Shown: positions 42,233 through 51,770 of the stretch, in pieces
Layout: each line of letters starts with the position of its first letter
Position numbering within the stretch: position 1 is the first letter of the stretch
Assembly (NCBI GenBank): GCA_022494885.1
Contig: JAGVSM010003553.1
Coordinates: 62,001 to 126,000, forward strand
Origin: Micrasema longulum
Taxonomy: Eukaryota; Arthropoda; Insecta; Trichoptera; Brachycentridae
Direction of reading: 5' to 3'
DNA length: 64,000 bases
Program-made: the position numbers and the translations under genes
The notes under the pieces: model-generated
Told to the model about the DNA's origin: nothing
Databases searched by the model: none
Seen by the model: the letters and a program-made list of their open reading frames with translations, nothing else

Positions 42233-42592
42233 CAATATTTTGAGTTTGTCCAAATTTTTGTAGACAAGGACTGGATTCAACTCCCTGGGGAGCTGTTTAT
42301 ATTAACATATTACAACAGAGATGAAGAACATTTAAGAGAAGGTAATATAGAAGTCCAGGCATCTACAGGGCTTATGACCTGTCAATGGCTGGTTTAAGTG
42401 GCCACTTTACACACTGTGTAACATTCACCATTCTGCCTATATTTGAACATCTATATTCCTTCAATTCTTTCATCTGTTGATGTTTGTGAAGTTAAAGAGC
42501 TGAAACCTTTATTTATGCGGGTGAGATTCATCTAATTGAATTATTTCACCTATATACTAGGCAACGCCTGAAAATGTTATTTTTTCAATTTC
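42233..42592 (-). repeat. Family U, full-length unit
   Basis: The most complete single copy, about 360 bp, reverse orientation. It begins 'caatattttgagtttgtcc', has the core 'gacctgtcaatggctggttt', 'gttaaagagctgaaacctt', and ends 'taggcaacgcctgaaaat'. No ORF, no clear terminal inverted repeat, no tRNA-like promoter, so the class is unknown. Confidence 0.75.
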
Positions 42593-42689
42593 TATACTTC
42601 TTCATGGACCATTGACATTTCGAGTAATAACTTTTCCAAAAACCAAAAACTTCATATGTTTTTTTGTAATTCGAAAAACCCGCTAAGCT

Positions 42690-42716
42690 TTTATTTTATA
42701 TATATATATATATATA
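42690..42716. repeat. (TA)n microsatellite
   Basis: About 13 TA units. Confidence 0.85.
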
Positions 42717-42817
42717 GTTGGATAATTTATATAGCGCCATTTTTGTGAAAATCACGCATGAACGGTTGTGATTCTAGTTCCTCGTTTTCAATTAAGATCA
42801 ATAAAAAATTATAACAG

Positions 42818-43045
42818 ACAGGAGCTAGATTACAGAACGTCTTGCTGCTACAGAGCGCATAGACAGTTAGAAATTTAGCCCCCATTTACACATTTTAAAA
42901 ATTGACAAATAAGCTTTTTGTATTAATGATATTAAAAAAAAAAAAAAAAATATGAGTAATAAAAAGGAGTAAGATTACAACACGTCTTGCAGCTACTAAG
43001 CGTATAGATGGGATTCTAGACCCCATTTACAAAATTTAGGTTTTA
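42818..43045 (+). repeat. Diverged tandem duplication
   Basis: 'gattacagaacgtcttgctg' (42830) and 'gattacaacacgtcttgcag' (42972) begin two copies, about 142 bp apart. Both end in 'ccccatttaca'. No coding sense. Confidence 0.65.
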
Positions 43046-43064
43046 TTAAGTTGATATATGAAAG

Positions 43065-43225
43065 CTAGTATTTTAGAGGGGTATCAGCAGATGGGAAAGA
43101 GAGGATTTGGAAGGAAAATAAGACAACTACACAACAACACCCAGACCAATTTAGAAACAATCTCAAAGAAACCGGCGACGACGCCGGTTTCACGTTGGCC
43201 GTCTAACCGCACAGAGTACGCCCTA
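43065..43225 (-). mobile_element. SINE B, minus copy with hairpin
   Basis: The minus strand has a tRNA-like head region ('ggttagacggccaacgtg') and a perfect 10-bp hairpin with 4-base loop (43169-43192, 'gaaaccggcg' inverted). The complement of 'acacccagaccaa' and the 3' half 'catctgctgatacccct' follow. Related to 20255-20481. Confidence 0.55.
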
Positions 43226-43229
43226 TAAA

Positions 43230-43790
43230 TGGTATTTTTAAAGAGATTCGGACTCCTTGTTCGCATATCATTGATAATTTAAATAAAAAAACTTAGTTTT
43301 TGTGTTAGTAAGCCAGTTAAAGCTGCGTAAAGACTCAACGGGACCATTAGCATTACATTACATTAAATTTAATGCTATATGTGTGCTTAGCATTATTTTA
43401 CTGCCTATTTTCAGAATCCACACAGGTTTGGAGCCGGGAAATCTGCGTTTATTCGTTTTTGTAACCCTTTTTGTTCTTTGAAGAATCCTGTTTACTCAAA
43501 TCACAATAATCTCCGTGTCAGAATAAAATAGTGCGTAAATAAGAACCAAAATCCTGTACGGTTTTTACTGTCTCAACTTCTACTCTGAACCTTTCCCTCA
43601 CTAAGCATCCAAAAATTGCACATGATCCGAACAGGGGGACCAAACGACCCCAGCGTCTACTTGTATATGGCGTCAGGAGAATAAAACGTTGGAAGTGTTT
43701 ATGACCGTGCAATTATTTATTCATGTTTTCGCGTACACATATTTGACAGAATTCCGTATGAAAGAATTTACGTATGCAAAACTTAGTAAA
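43230..43790. other. Unassigned
   Basis: Frames 43084-43266 and 43518-43712 (minus) have no recognised domain; the first overlaps SINE B. Confidence 0.35.
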
Positions 43791-43791
43791 A

Positions 43792-44010
43792 TTATTTAAG
43801 CAATTGACAAGGTAATATTTTCTTCAGCTGATGAAGTTTTATCATACACACTCTAAGCCTCGTGCAAATAATATTTATGTGTTTTTCAAAGTTAAAAGTT
43901 CTATCTAATGTTAAGTCAAGATATTGACGATCGCTTACAATTTCTAAGTTTTCACATGTACATGATAATATACTACCTTCGTGTTCATTATGTAGACATT
44001 GCACAGCAGA
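43792..44010 (-). pseudogene. Jockey-like RT fragment
   Basis: The open minus frame contains 'RQYLDLTLDRTFNFEKHINI' and 'TRLRVCMIKLHQLKKIL', the 'V.YLGL.LD..L.F..HI......+......L..L' block downstream of the catalytic palm. About 70 codons, isolated. Confidence 0.65.
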
Positions 44011-44011
44011 C

Positions 44012-44640
44012 GATTAAAGGACTTCCTGATCGAAAATCAAAACTTTAAAGTCTTCAAATGTATGAACTTATTGTATTTTATAAATGCTGAGAATCACTTT
44101 TTACATTTTTAGTATTTATAGTTTTATTTTTGTGTTTATCTATTTTTTTATGATATTTACAATATTTTATTTGTATTAGAAACGCACCGATAAAATTTTA
44201 TTTACTATTAGTTTGGCGCGATCTTGATATTGTTTATTTTTATAAAAATTTGAATAAATAAAAAAAATAATTAAAATTTAAAAACATAAAAAAGACATAT
44301 ATATACTGAAGTTGCTATTGCAGTGAAATAGAGAGGTATTAAAAGCGGTAAACGTTAATTCAGAAACAAACGCAAATCTTTAGTTAATAAAGAATTTAAA
44401 AAATTTAAAATAGTTAATTATAATTAACCGTTTATCAAAGCTAATAATTATGTTTTTGCAATATGCAGATCTGAGAAGGGGCAACAAGACCTTTAAAACG
44501 AATCTGGTAAGTAGGTGGTTTAAGGTAAATAATAAAAAAAAAATTTTGAACTATAGCATGTACATTAATCATAATTGTGGGAAAAATCCATAGGTAAGGA
44601 ATTAGCTGAATTATATAAATATATAAGGACATTCAATCCA
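44012..44640. other. AT-rich, nothing recognised
   Basis: No repeat partner or motif. The minus frame 44632-44441 is unremarkable. Confidence 0.4.
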
Positions 44641-44657
44641 TATAATCTTCACATTCG

Positions 44658-44684
44658 TTTGATAATGCCCTAACAAGGCGAAAC
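44658..44684 (+). ncRNA. Hammerhead-like motif 9
   Basis: 'tttgataatgccctaacaag' then 'gcgaaac': CTGAAGAT-like core, stem GCC/GGC, GAAAC. Loop sequence CTAACAAG is shared with motifs 10 and 11. Confidence 0.4.
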
Positions 44685-44830
44685 AATTGTCCGAAATTTT
44701 GGTTTTTATATTTGTAAAAATAAAATAAAGTATTTTGTAGACACGAATCAGTGTATTTCTTATATTATAAATTTAAATACGGGGTTCTACAAAATTAACA
44801 CCAAATCAATTGATATATTTTACGTATAAA

Positions 44831-44900
44831 CTCCCAGAAATCGAATCCAGGACCTTAAAAAAGGTAGGCAAATGCGTCAATCACTACGCAACGAAAGATA
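44831..44900 (-). mobile_element. tRNA-like SINE head, isolated
   Basis: The minus strand has 'gcgtagtgattgacgc' (A box) and 'ggattcgatttct' (B box) at tRNA spacing. Confidence 0.45.
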
Positions 44901-45099
44901 GAGAGAGAGACGTAGCATAAAAGTTCTTGGAATCGTCGCGCGTCGTTGTAAACATTATTATTTATTGTGTATGCAGGCAATTGGTAGAATTCCATATTTA
45001 ATTTGGTAATGTATCCAAAATAAAACAAGTTTATTGGATTATAAATCTACTTTATTTTTTATAAAATAAACAAAGGTTCATATGTGTATATTGTGACGC

Positions 45100-45127
45100 G
45101 TTTCGTCTTGTTAGGACATTTTCAAAC
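45100..45127 (-). ncRNA. Hammerhead-like motif 10
   Basis: The minus strand reads 'tttgaaaatgtcctaaca' then 'agacgaaacgcgtc', stem GTC/GAC. Confidence 0.4.
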
Positions 45128-45153
45128 ACAACTTTTTTTTTTTTTAAAGTTTT

Positions 45154-45182
45154 GTTTGAAAATGTCCTAACAAGACAAAACG
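45154..45182 (+). ncRNA. Hammerhead-like motif 11
   Basis: 'tttgaaaatgtcctaaca' then 'agacaaaacg'; inverted partner of motif 10, with GAAA changed to AAAA. Confidence 0.35.
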
Positions 45183-45279
45183 TGTCACAATATACCCTTT
45201 TTTTTTTTTTAAATAAAGTAGAATTATAATCCAATAAACTTGTTTTATTTTGGATACATTACCAAAGTAAACATTATTA

Positions 45280-46365
45280 CTTTTCGTAGTGCATATCATC
45301 ATTCAGTGCCCAAAATTGAAGAACATTTACATCATGTTAAAGATAGGTCCATATTCCGTGTTCCTTTTCATTCTTCAAATATTCCCAAACCTCTTACAAA
45401 AATGATCGAAATTAGTTTTTTCGTTACAGTCCGCTTTCCGTTGACATTTGGTTCTTTATTTTATCTTCACTCGTGATTTTTACCTGAGAGATACCCGTTG
45501 AGTCGAAAATACTAGTCCAGGAGTCTGGTTCTATTTCGCACACAGCTCAGTGTTCTTTATCCGCCTAGAAACAGGGAATTGTTAACCGAGATGGATAAAT
45601 ATTTGATCAACTGTGAATTCAAATTCAATCCGCGAGTTTATTGTAATAACGAATGTGGAATACAATCCAAAACTCAGTAATGTATATTATGTATGTATCG
45701 TACCTACGTCTGTATATAATATTACATCATTTTGGTATCGCCATAACGTAGAACAGTTCTACGCAACCTTTTTTTCTAGTTAAATCCTAAAAAAGGTACG
45801 CAACACGCGGTTTGCAACAAAGTATGAAATTTACGTCAGTAACCCAAAATTCCGCTGATCCTTAAAACAAAACCCAACTCTTACATATTCGACCATGTCG
45901 GCATTAAAATTTTGCAATTTTTCAGGAAAAAGCTTTAAAGGATACTTACGTAAACCTGGTTTAAAATATCGCTGGCCCAAAGCAACAGTGAGATATACTG
46001 AAATTCGGATTCCGAGATACACGTGCATATATTTAAATAAAATAAACAAATACTCAATTAAGATAGTTAAGCTTTGTGGAAATATAGCATACATAATTAA
46101 CTTCAAATAATTTGATTCAGTCAAACCCTTTACTTGTACACCTCAAAGTTTTTTTTCACAAAATTTATTTTTTATTTTTTTTATAATTGATTTATCAAGT
46201 TTCACTGCGGTTATTATGTTAAAATATTTTACTTTCTACTAAAAATATTAATTTTCCAATAATGACGAAGTTTGGTGGTTTTTTGTTTGTTATTTATTAG
46301 TCTTTCTGACTAAGAAAAATAAAAGGATTGTTAGCACTTTGAATTTTGAATTAAGAAATTTTTGT
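45280..46365. other. Unassigned, includes repeat S at 45485
   Basis: 45485-45560 matches short repeat S. The 97-codon minus frame 46124-45831 and the 71-codon plus frame 45895-46110 overlap on opposite strands. I recognise neither, and neither has clear splice borders. Confidence 0.35.
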
Positions 46366-46369
46366 TTTT

Positions 46370-46560
46370 ATTTTTTTATTTTTCCATACACATATTATTT
46401 ACATAGAAATATAATTACAAAAATACAAAAGTATAAGCCATAATATGAATTGGAAAAAATGCCCACAAAGACTACATCGTCTGAACGTGGGCCATTCCTT
46501 TTTTAATTATTAAAAGTTGATAGCACATATATATGGTATGACATGAAAAGAAAAGAAAAG
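46370..46560 (-). repeat. Repeat Z, copy 2
   Basis: The complement of 'gtgggccattccttttt', 'gcccacaaagactaca' and 'ggtatgacatgaaaag' matches 36436-36728. Confidence 0.65.
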
Positions 46561-46569
46561 AAAACTACT

Positions 46570-46695
46570 ACGCGTGTGGCGTTCTCTTCAGTGAGTTGTG
46601 CTGATTAGTGAGTTGGCTTCTCATAAACCGAAAATCTATCACAACACTATCATTGGTTGATTCTGAAAAACTAGTGACGTTGATCGAAATTGCTT
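46570..46695 (+). mobile_element. MITE K, copy 4
   Basis: 'tcagtgagttgtgctgatt', 'ctcataaaccgaaaatctat' and 'gaaaaactagtgacgttg'; ends in inverted relation ('cgttctcttcag'). Confidence 0.55.
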
Positions 46696-46699
46696 TTTC

Positions 46700-47057
46700 A
46701 TACATTGACAAAAAACCTCGCTGTATAATTGAATGCTTTAATTTTTACTGCACATAAGAAAATAATTTTTACATCCCATTTCTTTAATCATGGTGTTTTT
46801 TTAGTCTAAATGATATTTTATGATGGATTTAATTCTGTTTTTCTTTTAGACTTTAACTATTATTATATTTATGTAAAAAAATGTATTTCCGTGTTTACAA
46901 ATACAACAAAATGCTTTTATATTTCTTGAACCATTTGTGTATATCAGTAAATACATATGGCAAACTTGAATGGATGTTCTGGCAGAGCAAATACTTTTAC
47001 AGGATGCACCAGACGTTAAACAAATTTATTAAGCGTTAAACTGTCATAAATATTTTG
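46700..47057. other. AT-rich, nothing recognised
   Basis: Resembles the downstream flank of MITE K copies (compare 32340-32420), so K may extend further. Confidence 0.35.
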
Positions 47058-47185
47058 AATCATCATCATCAAACCCCAATCCACATCTGATGGTGCATAA
47101 GGCACTGTATTGAAAAAGTACATGCAGTGTTTTCAGGATTCTGGTTCTATTACACAGATAGAACTGTATTTTTTATCCGCCCTAT
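47058..47185 (-). mobile_element. SINE D fragment
   Basis: 'catctgatggtgcataagg' and 'cactgtattg' correspond to the 3' part of SINE D at 21348-21622. It is followed by 'ttctggttctattacacag', related to repeat S. Confidence 0.45.
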
Positions 47186-47639
47186 CACAGACATTTTGAA
47201 TAAAATATAAAAATTGAAATTGTAAATGTTTTTGTACGCCTGGCGTTGAGCCTTCCCGATTTCTGCACGCAATCTGCTCCGTGACTAATGAACCAAAGTA
47301 CCGGGTTCTGTGCTCTCCGAACCATCTCAAATCTAAAGCATCGCATTACAATACTCTCCTGCTTAGCATAACCCAGATTCTGGAATACACCCAACAGCAA
47401 TACCTAGCAAAATTTACATGGATCTTAACGAATCAAATTAAATGGGTTGGCCAATTAAAGATAAATGTAAATTTGTATAAACCACATTAACTTTTGAGTT
47501 ATACGTCGACCGGTTTCGAGGTTACTCTCTCTTTGGTCTCATGTAATTGGACCTTCAGGCCTGGTTTTATCGGCCTCAGTTGATCAGCCCTTCAGGCCTC
47601 GTATGATTAGATGATTTTATTTTATTACATGCCCTCAAA
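47186..47639. other. Unassigned; possible PLE tail
   Basis: 47500-47530 'acgtcgaccggtttcgagg' is like the GAAACCGGTC box after hammerhead-like motifs, but the CTGANGA side is not clear. ORFs at 47133-47490 carry no known domain. Confidence 0.3.
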
Positions 47640-47642
47640 TTG

Positions 47643-47766
47643 GAATGTCAAGTAGGCGAAAGTGAGCATTTTGGACACCTCCTTCTGCTCGCGTTCAATC
47701 TAAGGAATAAAGTTGTCAAAGCTCTTTGCGACATTTTCACAGTGTACGGTGAAGACTTGTCATTGG
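47643..47766 (+). pseudogene. Mariner transposase N-terminal HTH
   Basis: The open plus frame encodes 'GESEHFGHLLLLAFNLRNKV' and 'VKALCDIFTVYGEDLSLAV'. This matches the mariner N-terminal helix-turn-helix ('HFR.ILL..F..G..AA.AA..I..VYGE.A'). It is cut off by repeat Y at about 47767. It cannot be the other half of the mariner relic at 15740-16165 without rearrangement. Confidence 0.65.
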
Positions 47767-47770
47767 CTGT

Positions 47771-48125
47771 TTTTTGTTTTTATTTTTGTATTTATTTAAT
47801 TTTTTTGTTTTTTTACAATTAACAAAAGAGGTTTTTCAAAGTATACAAAAAATAAAGGATAATTACATAGCAATAAAATACATATTAACAGTAAAAATAG
47901 TAAACAAAAAATCCCACAAAGGGATGGCCTGTTCGTGGGTATACAATAAATGTTTAATGAATTTTTGCTCCTATAATAAATAGACAGGTGTAATATTTTT
48001 GTGCAATATAAGAAAGAGAAAAGAAAATATTGTGTAAAAGATTATAAAGTACTTTTTTATTTTATAGTAAATAAAAAATATTTTTTTAAAAACCATTGAA
48101 ATATTCCTTATTATTATAGGAGAAC
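47771..48125 (-). repeat. Retroelement 3' end Y, copy 2
   Basis: 'tttttacaattaacaaaagagg', 'aagggatggcctgttcgtgg' and 'tttttgctcctataataaat' as in 28496-28870. It joins a mariner fragment on the left and a U fragment on the right. Confidence 0.7.
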
Positions 48126-48129
48126 AAAA

Positions 48130-48215
48130 GTTTAAGTGGCCACTTTACACACTGGGTAACATTCATCATTCTGCCTATGTTTAAAAATCCACATTTTCTC
48201 AACTCTTCTAGTTTT
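48130..48215 (-). repeat. Family U fragment
   Basis: 'taagtggccactttacacac', 'cattctgcctatgttt' and 'ccacattttctcaactctt' match the core-to-5' part of U. Confidence 0.65.
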
Positions 48216-48587
48216 ATTTTTAAAGTTCAAAGTTCATCAATTAAATTACTCTTATTAAATAATCCTTTACTTAGTTACTCTGTTGTGTCAATCAACGTTT
48301 CCGCGTGTACCATTAAATTTTAGAGAAATCAACAAATAACATTTTTTTAAATATAATTATCTAACATTTGTGCTATGATTAATTTTTTAGCGATCTGGAT
48401 ACATTACGCGGCGACTTCACGCATACGCGTGGTGTAAGTGGGCAAAGTAAGGGTTTTTTTTTAACATAGTCCGATGTATTTGAATATGATTCTACGCTCC
48501 TTCTGGATCATTCTTAATTCTATGTTCCAAATATATATTTTTGTATAAAAATATGTATTAGTTAAAATAAATATATGATAATATAAA
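48216..48587. other. AT-rich, nothing recognised
   Basis: No gene or repeat noticed. Confidence 0.4.
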
Positions 48588-48989
48588 TTAAAAAAACAAT
48601 AAAAAGTTCTCTTTAAATTTCAACCAAAGATTAATGGGAAGTTTAGAGACAGTGGATCTTGCTACATAAAATAAATTAAGGTGACTTACGCCATAAGGCA
48701 GGTCTTGCTTTGAAAATTTCACCAGCGAGCGGACCGATTTTGTATACATCCTGTCAATGACAGAAAAGTTTAGATTCGCCGATTCGTAGATAGGTATTAG
48801 GCATAGAAAAAAAAATTTGAAGATCGGTCGCCTTATTATATTGTCTGTGGCGGTCATAATGTAATTGTTACAATTTACAATGTACATTATTATTAATTCT
48901 ATTTTGCTGTCGCGTACGTTTTGAAATGAAATTTCATAAATATCTCCATTAGTTTTATTTGATGGCTGGAAGAAATCACCATTTGACAA
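48588..48989 (-). CDS. Unrecognised 133-codon ORF
   Basis: The second longest uninterrupted frame in the window. It starts with Met at 48989 and ends with TAA near 48588. It has a hydrophobic stretch ('FKFFFLCLIPIYESANL', about residues 58-74) and a basic stretch ('RMYTKSVRSLVKFSKQ'). Family not recognised. No cysteine pattern, no RT or transposase motif, no clear donor or acceptor at its ends. It could be a decayed transposon frame or chance in AT-rich DNA. Length alone makes it worth testing. Confidence 0.25.
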   Translation of the reverse strand: MSNGDFFQPSNKTNGDIYEISFQNVRDSKIELIIMYIVNCNNYIMTATDNIIRRPIFKFFFLCLIPIYESANLNFSVIDRMYTKSVRSLVKFSKQDLPYGVSHLNLFYVARSTVSKLPINLWLKFKENFLLFF

Positions 48990-48994
48990 TAACC

Positions 48995-50570
48995 CCTTAA
49001 AAGTACAAATTTTTATGCGCTAGACCTTAAATCAATAAATAAAAATAATACAAATGTGAAATTAAACAATTTTGTCGTGCTCGTGAAAAACACAGGTTTT
49101 GTTGATATTATTTTGCGTTAGAAACGGCGATATATTATGTTGTTCTTCAGATAGAATCTGTTTACTTGGTTTGTGGCTATAAGCCGTAGCGTTCTCTCAA
49201 AGTAGAGGCATTAAACCATGCTAAAGCTATAACAGCCGGAACGGAACATCTACAAAGGAGACCAGAATACCTGCACAGAATAATATTATACATATTCTCC
49301 TTTATATAAATAATATAGGGACTTGAATAAGGAATATTAACCTTTTAACATAGGATAATACTTCAGCCAACTTCATTGTGGAGCTCACTATTAGGCTTGA
49401 AAGCACAGTATACGAATATGTTATTCCGCAACATATTTTTTCATAGCGTTAAATATGACGAATTTCGTGACAAAAAAAAGTACCTACCTATATAAGGGAA
49501 ATTTTGCTGCATTTTTTTAAAATCTGTAGCTGAAGCACATAGAATTCTTATGGAGACATACAGTGACCATAATCTGGCGGGCAATTAAAAAAAAAAAATA
49601 TGTTGATTAATATAATTACATAATTTATACATATTTTTTTTACTATACAATCTACTTTTTACAATTTTTTAATGTTCAAGCTGTTACATTCCAAAAAAAA
49701 GTCGAGCTCTTGAGCTTGGAGAGTGACTTACACTTTTTTATTTATTTAATAATTTGAAGATATATAATTTCGAATATATACGAGAAATAAAAAGTATACG
49801 AACCAAAAGAAAAAGAGAAAATAATAAAACAATGATACTAATTAAAATAGAAAGCTGTTTTTACAATTAGGTACAAACGCTATCGTCTGTACTATCTCTA
49901 TCTACCTCGATATGCCTACCGACTTGTTATCTCTGACGTCATATGATCGAATCGAACCAATCAGTGACGCCGAAACTTTACTCCTCGTTCCTTACTATGA
50001 TAAGTGGCCACTCTAAAACGATTATAAACACAAATAAATCCCACTTAAATAAAAAAATACTCGCTCGAACATGATTTTCCAATGAATTTTGACAATTACC
50101 AAGACGGTATGCTTAATTTCCGTGAGTACTTATCTACTGAGGTACTACAAAGCTGGCTCTTTTAAAATCTCGATACGTACTCTCACGTAGACCGTTAAAA
50201 AGTGTGGAAAACACTAAAAACTAAATTATTTTTCTATAGTGGCAATATTTTTACGGCTGAATTATACTTTCTTTTAATAAAACGGCATCGCACATTATTT
50301 TTGCATTTCTAACCGTTCGGATTAAAGCTGACAGTTATGTCAGAATTTATTTCGACTTCAATATTTACTTATTTCTCTTTCGAATTTAAAATAGGCTTTT
50401 AAGAAAAAAAGCTGGTCACCTTTTGCAATAAAACTGTAGACGTTGGTGTTTTATTCACGTCTAAAATGGCTTATTGCAATCATTTCTGCAAGTTTAATTT
50501 CCAAGCGGCATAAAGTGGACTCCTGTGTTTTATCCTTTAAGGTACAGATATATTTTCAGTATTTCAAAAC
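48995..50570. other. No recognised gene; minus 3'-tail-like patch
   Basis: 49735-49870 (T-rich edge, 'aaagctgtttttacaatta') resembles an antisense retroelement 3' end without a partner in this window. 49925-49975 carries 'ctctgacgtcatatgatcg', echoing MITE K flanks. Confidence 0.35.
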
Positions 50571-50599
50571 GATGAAATTTGACGAAAAATTATTGACAT

Positions 50600-50784
50600 C
50601 TTGAAAAGGAAAACTGCAAAGAATACGTTTTGAAAGAGCAGAGATACAAGAAGGTGAAACGGGGTGTGTCATAGAAAGGGTAAGTTTTGTAAGGGTGGAA
50701 GTAGAACATCTAACCCCTGTAAAATTAGTGAGCAAACACATCACTCTTAACGCAGGTGTGGCTAGAAAAGATACTACGGATTAA
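50600..50784 (+). CDS. Possible orphan exon or transposon frame
   Basis: A plus frame without Met is open from a TGA at about 50602 to TAA at about 50783 ('RIRFERAEIQEGETGCVIE', 'RVEVEHLTPVKLVSKHITL', 'NAGVARKDTTD'). Composition is less AT-rich than the surroundings. A good donor-like site (GAAAGG|GTAAGT) lies inside at about 50679, and 'tatattttcag' at about 50559 could serve as acceptor. Family not recognised. Confidence 0.2.
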
Positions 50785-50984
50785 TAGGTAGATATTCCAT
50801 TGCAGGAGAACGTATCGTATTTTTTTATAGGAAAATCATACTTATAATGAAAATTTCTCTAGAAAAAGGAAGTTTCGTAGTATTTAAAAAATTGTAATTT
50901 TTTCATGTGTTTTTATGTATTGTATTATCACCACTACGAATTTCAATATATTTTTATGTATCGTATTATCATCGCTACGATTTT

Positions 50985-51185
50985 TCAACGTTTTGTAACT
51001 ACTCCGCTCGTGACATGAGTTGTCATCAGTGAGTTGTGCTGACATTCAAAAGTGGAGCTACGTTACATAAAAATATAGCCAACGTTGATAAAAATGGCTA
51101 CCCGGAAACCGGAAGTCTATCACTCCACATAAAAACACTGTAATTAATTGGTCGATTCAAAAGAACTTGTGATCGAGTTCAAAGT
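50985..51185 (+). mobile_element. MITE K, copy 5
   Basis: 'actactccgctcgtgacat', 'cagtgagttgtgctgacatt', 'acccggaaaccggaagtcta' and 'aagaacttgtgatcgag'. The fullest copy on the left side. Confidence 0.65.
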
Positions 51186-51454
51186 AGTGCCTCTGTGCGA
51201 ACTTAGTTCTGCATCCTGGAACTGACAGTACACTATCGAATCTATTGCTAATACGATTTAAATTATTACTAGATGATTCCCGATTTAAGTGAACATATTT
51301 CAGGCACTGGAATAAATATATTTTTTTTAAACTAAGGAGTCCACTCTCTACGTTTAATTCATTACTAGGAAAAAGTCTATTTTGTTTAAATATTCAGCAT
51401 GTTAGAGTAATTAGTGTAGTGACAAACTTGTTAATAAAAACAACGTATATCATT

Positions 51455-51600
51455 TTAAAAATATTTCAGGCGTTGCCTTGTCGGAGAGTGTAATAATTCA
51501 GTCAGATTAATCTCTCCGCATTAATGAAGATTTCAGTTCTTTAACTTCACACAAATCAGCACGTTCAAAATCGGAAAACGGATTTTCAAACAAACATAGT
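51455..51600 (+). repeat. Family U, left part split by PLE
   Basis: 'atttcaggcgttgccttgtc', 'cagtcagattaatctctcc' and 'ttcagttctttaacttcac' are the U 5' half. The unit is interrupted at about 51600. Confidence 0.7.
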
Positions 51601-51652
51601 GTACAGATAGTGTTTTTCTGGGTTATTATGCTGTGTATGTGGGCTTTGTATT

Positions 51653-51692
51653 GCCGACGTTTCGGAGCACATTGCAGTGTCCATCTTCAGGG
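51653..51692 (-). ncRNA. Hammerhead-like motif 12 behind the PLE ORF
   Basis: The minus strand reads 'ccctgaagatggacac', loop 'tgcaat', 'gtgctccgaaacgtcgg'. CTGAAGA and GAAAC are intact, with stem GGA-CAC/GTG-(C)-TCC. It lies about 80 bp after the endonuclease stop, where PLE hammerheads are known to occur. Confidence 0.55.
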
Positions 51693-51770
51693 CTGAATGT
51701 ATGAGTGTAGTTTTTAGTGTGTTTAATTGTGAGGAATTTGTACCGTGTCGCAGTCGGGCAATGTATGTGG

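Larger units (their letters stand above)
44948..45279. mobile_element. PLE-like palindrome with 13-bp direct repeats
   Basis: Direct repeat 'gtaaacattatta' at 44948-44960 and 45267-45279. A 41-bp one-sided extension follows the left copy. The left arm starts at 45002 ('tttggtaatgtatcc') and the right arm ends at 45266 ('ggatacattaccaaa'), directly against the right repeat. Both arms contain a hammerhead-like motif, and their outer 40 bp are almost identical inversions. No coding sequence. The clearest case of the shared foldback plan. Confidence 0.8.

Noticed and set aside
47500..47560. Further hammerhead-like motif
   Set aside because: Has GAAACCGGTCG on the minus strand, but no CTGANGA part at the right distance.
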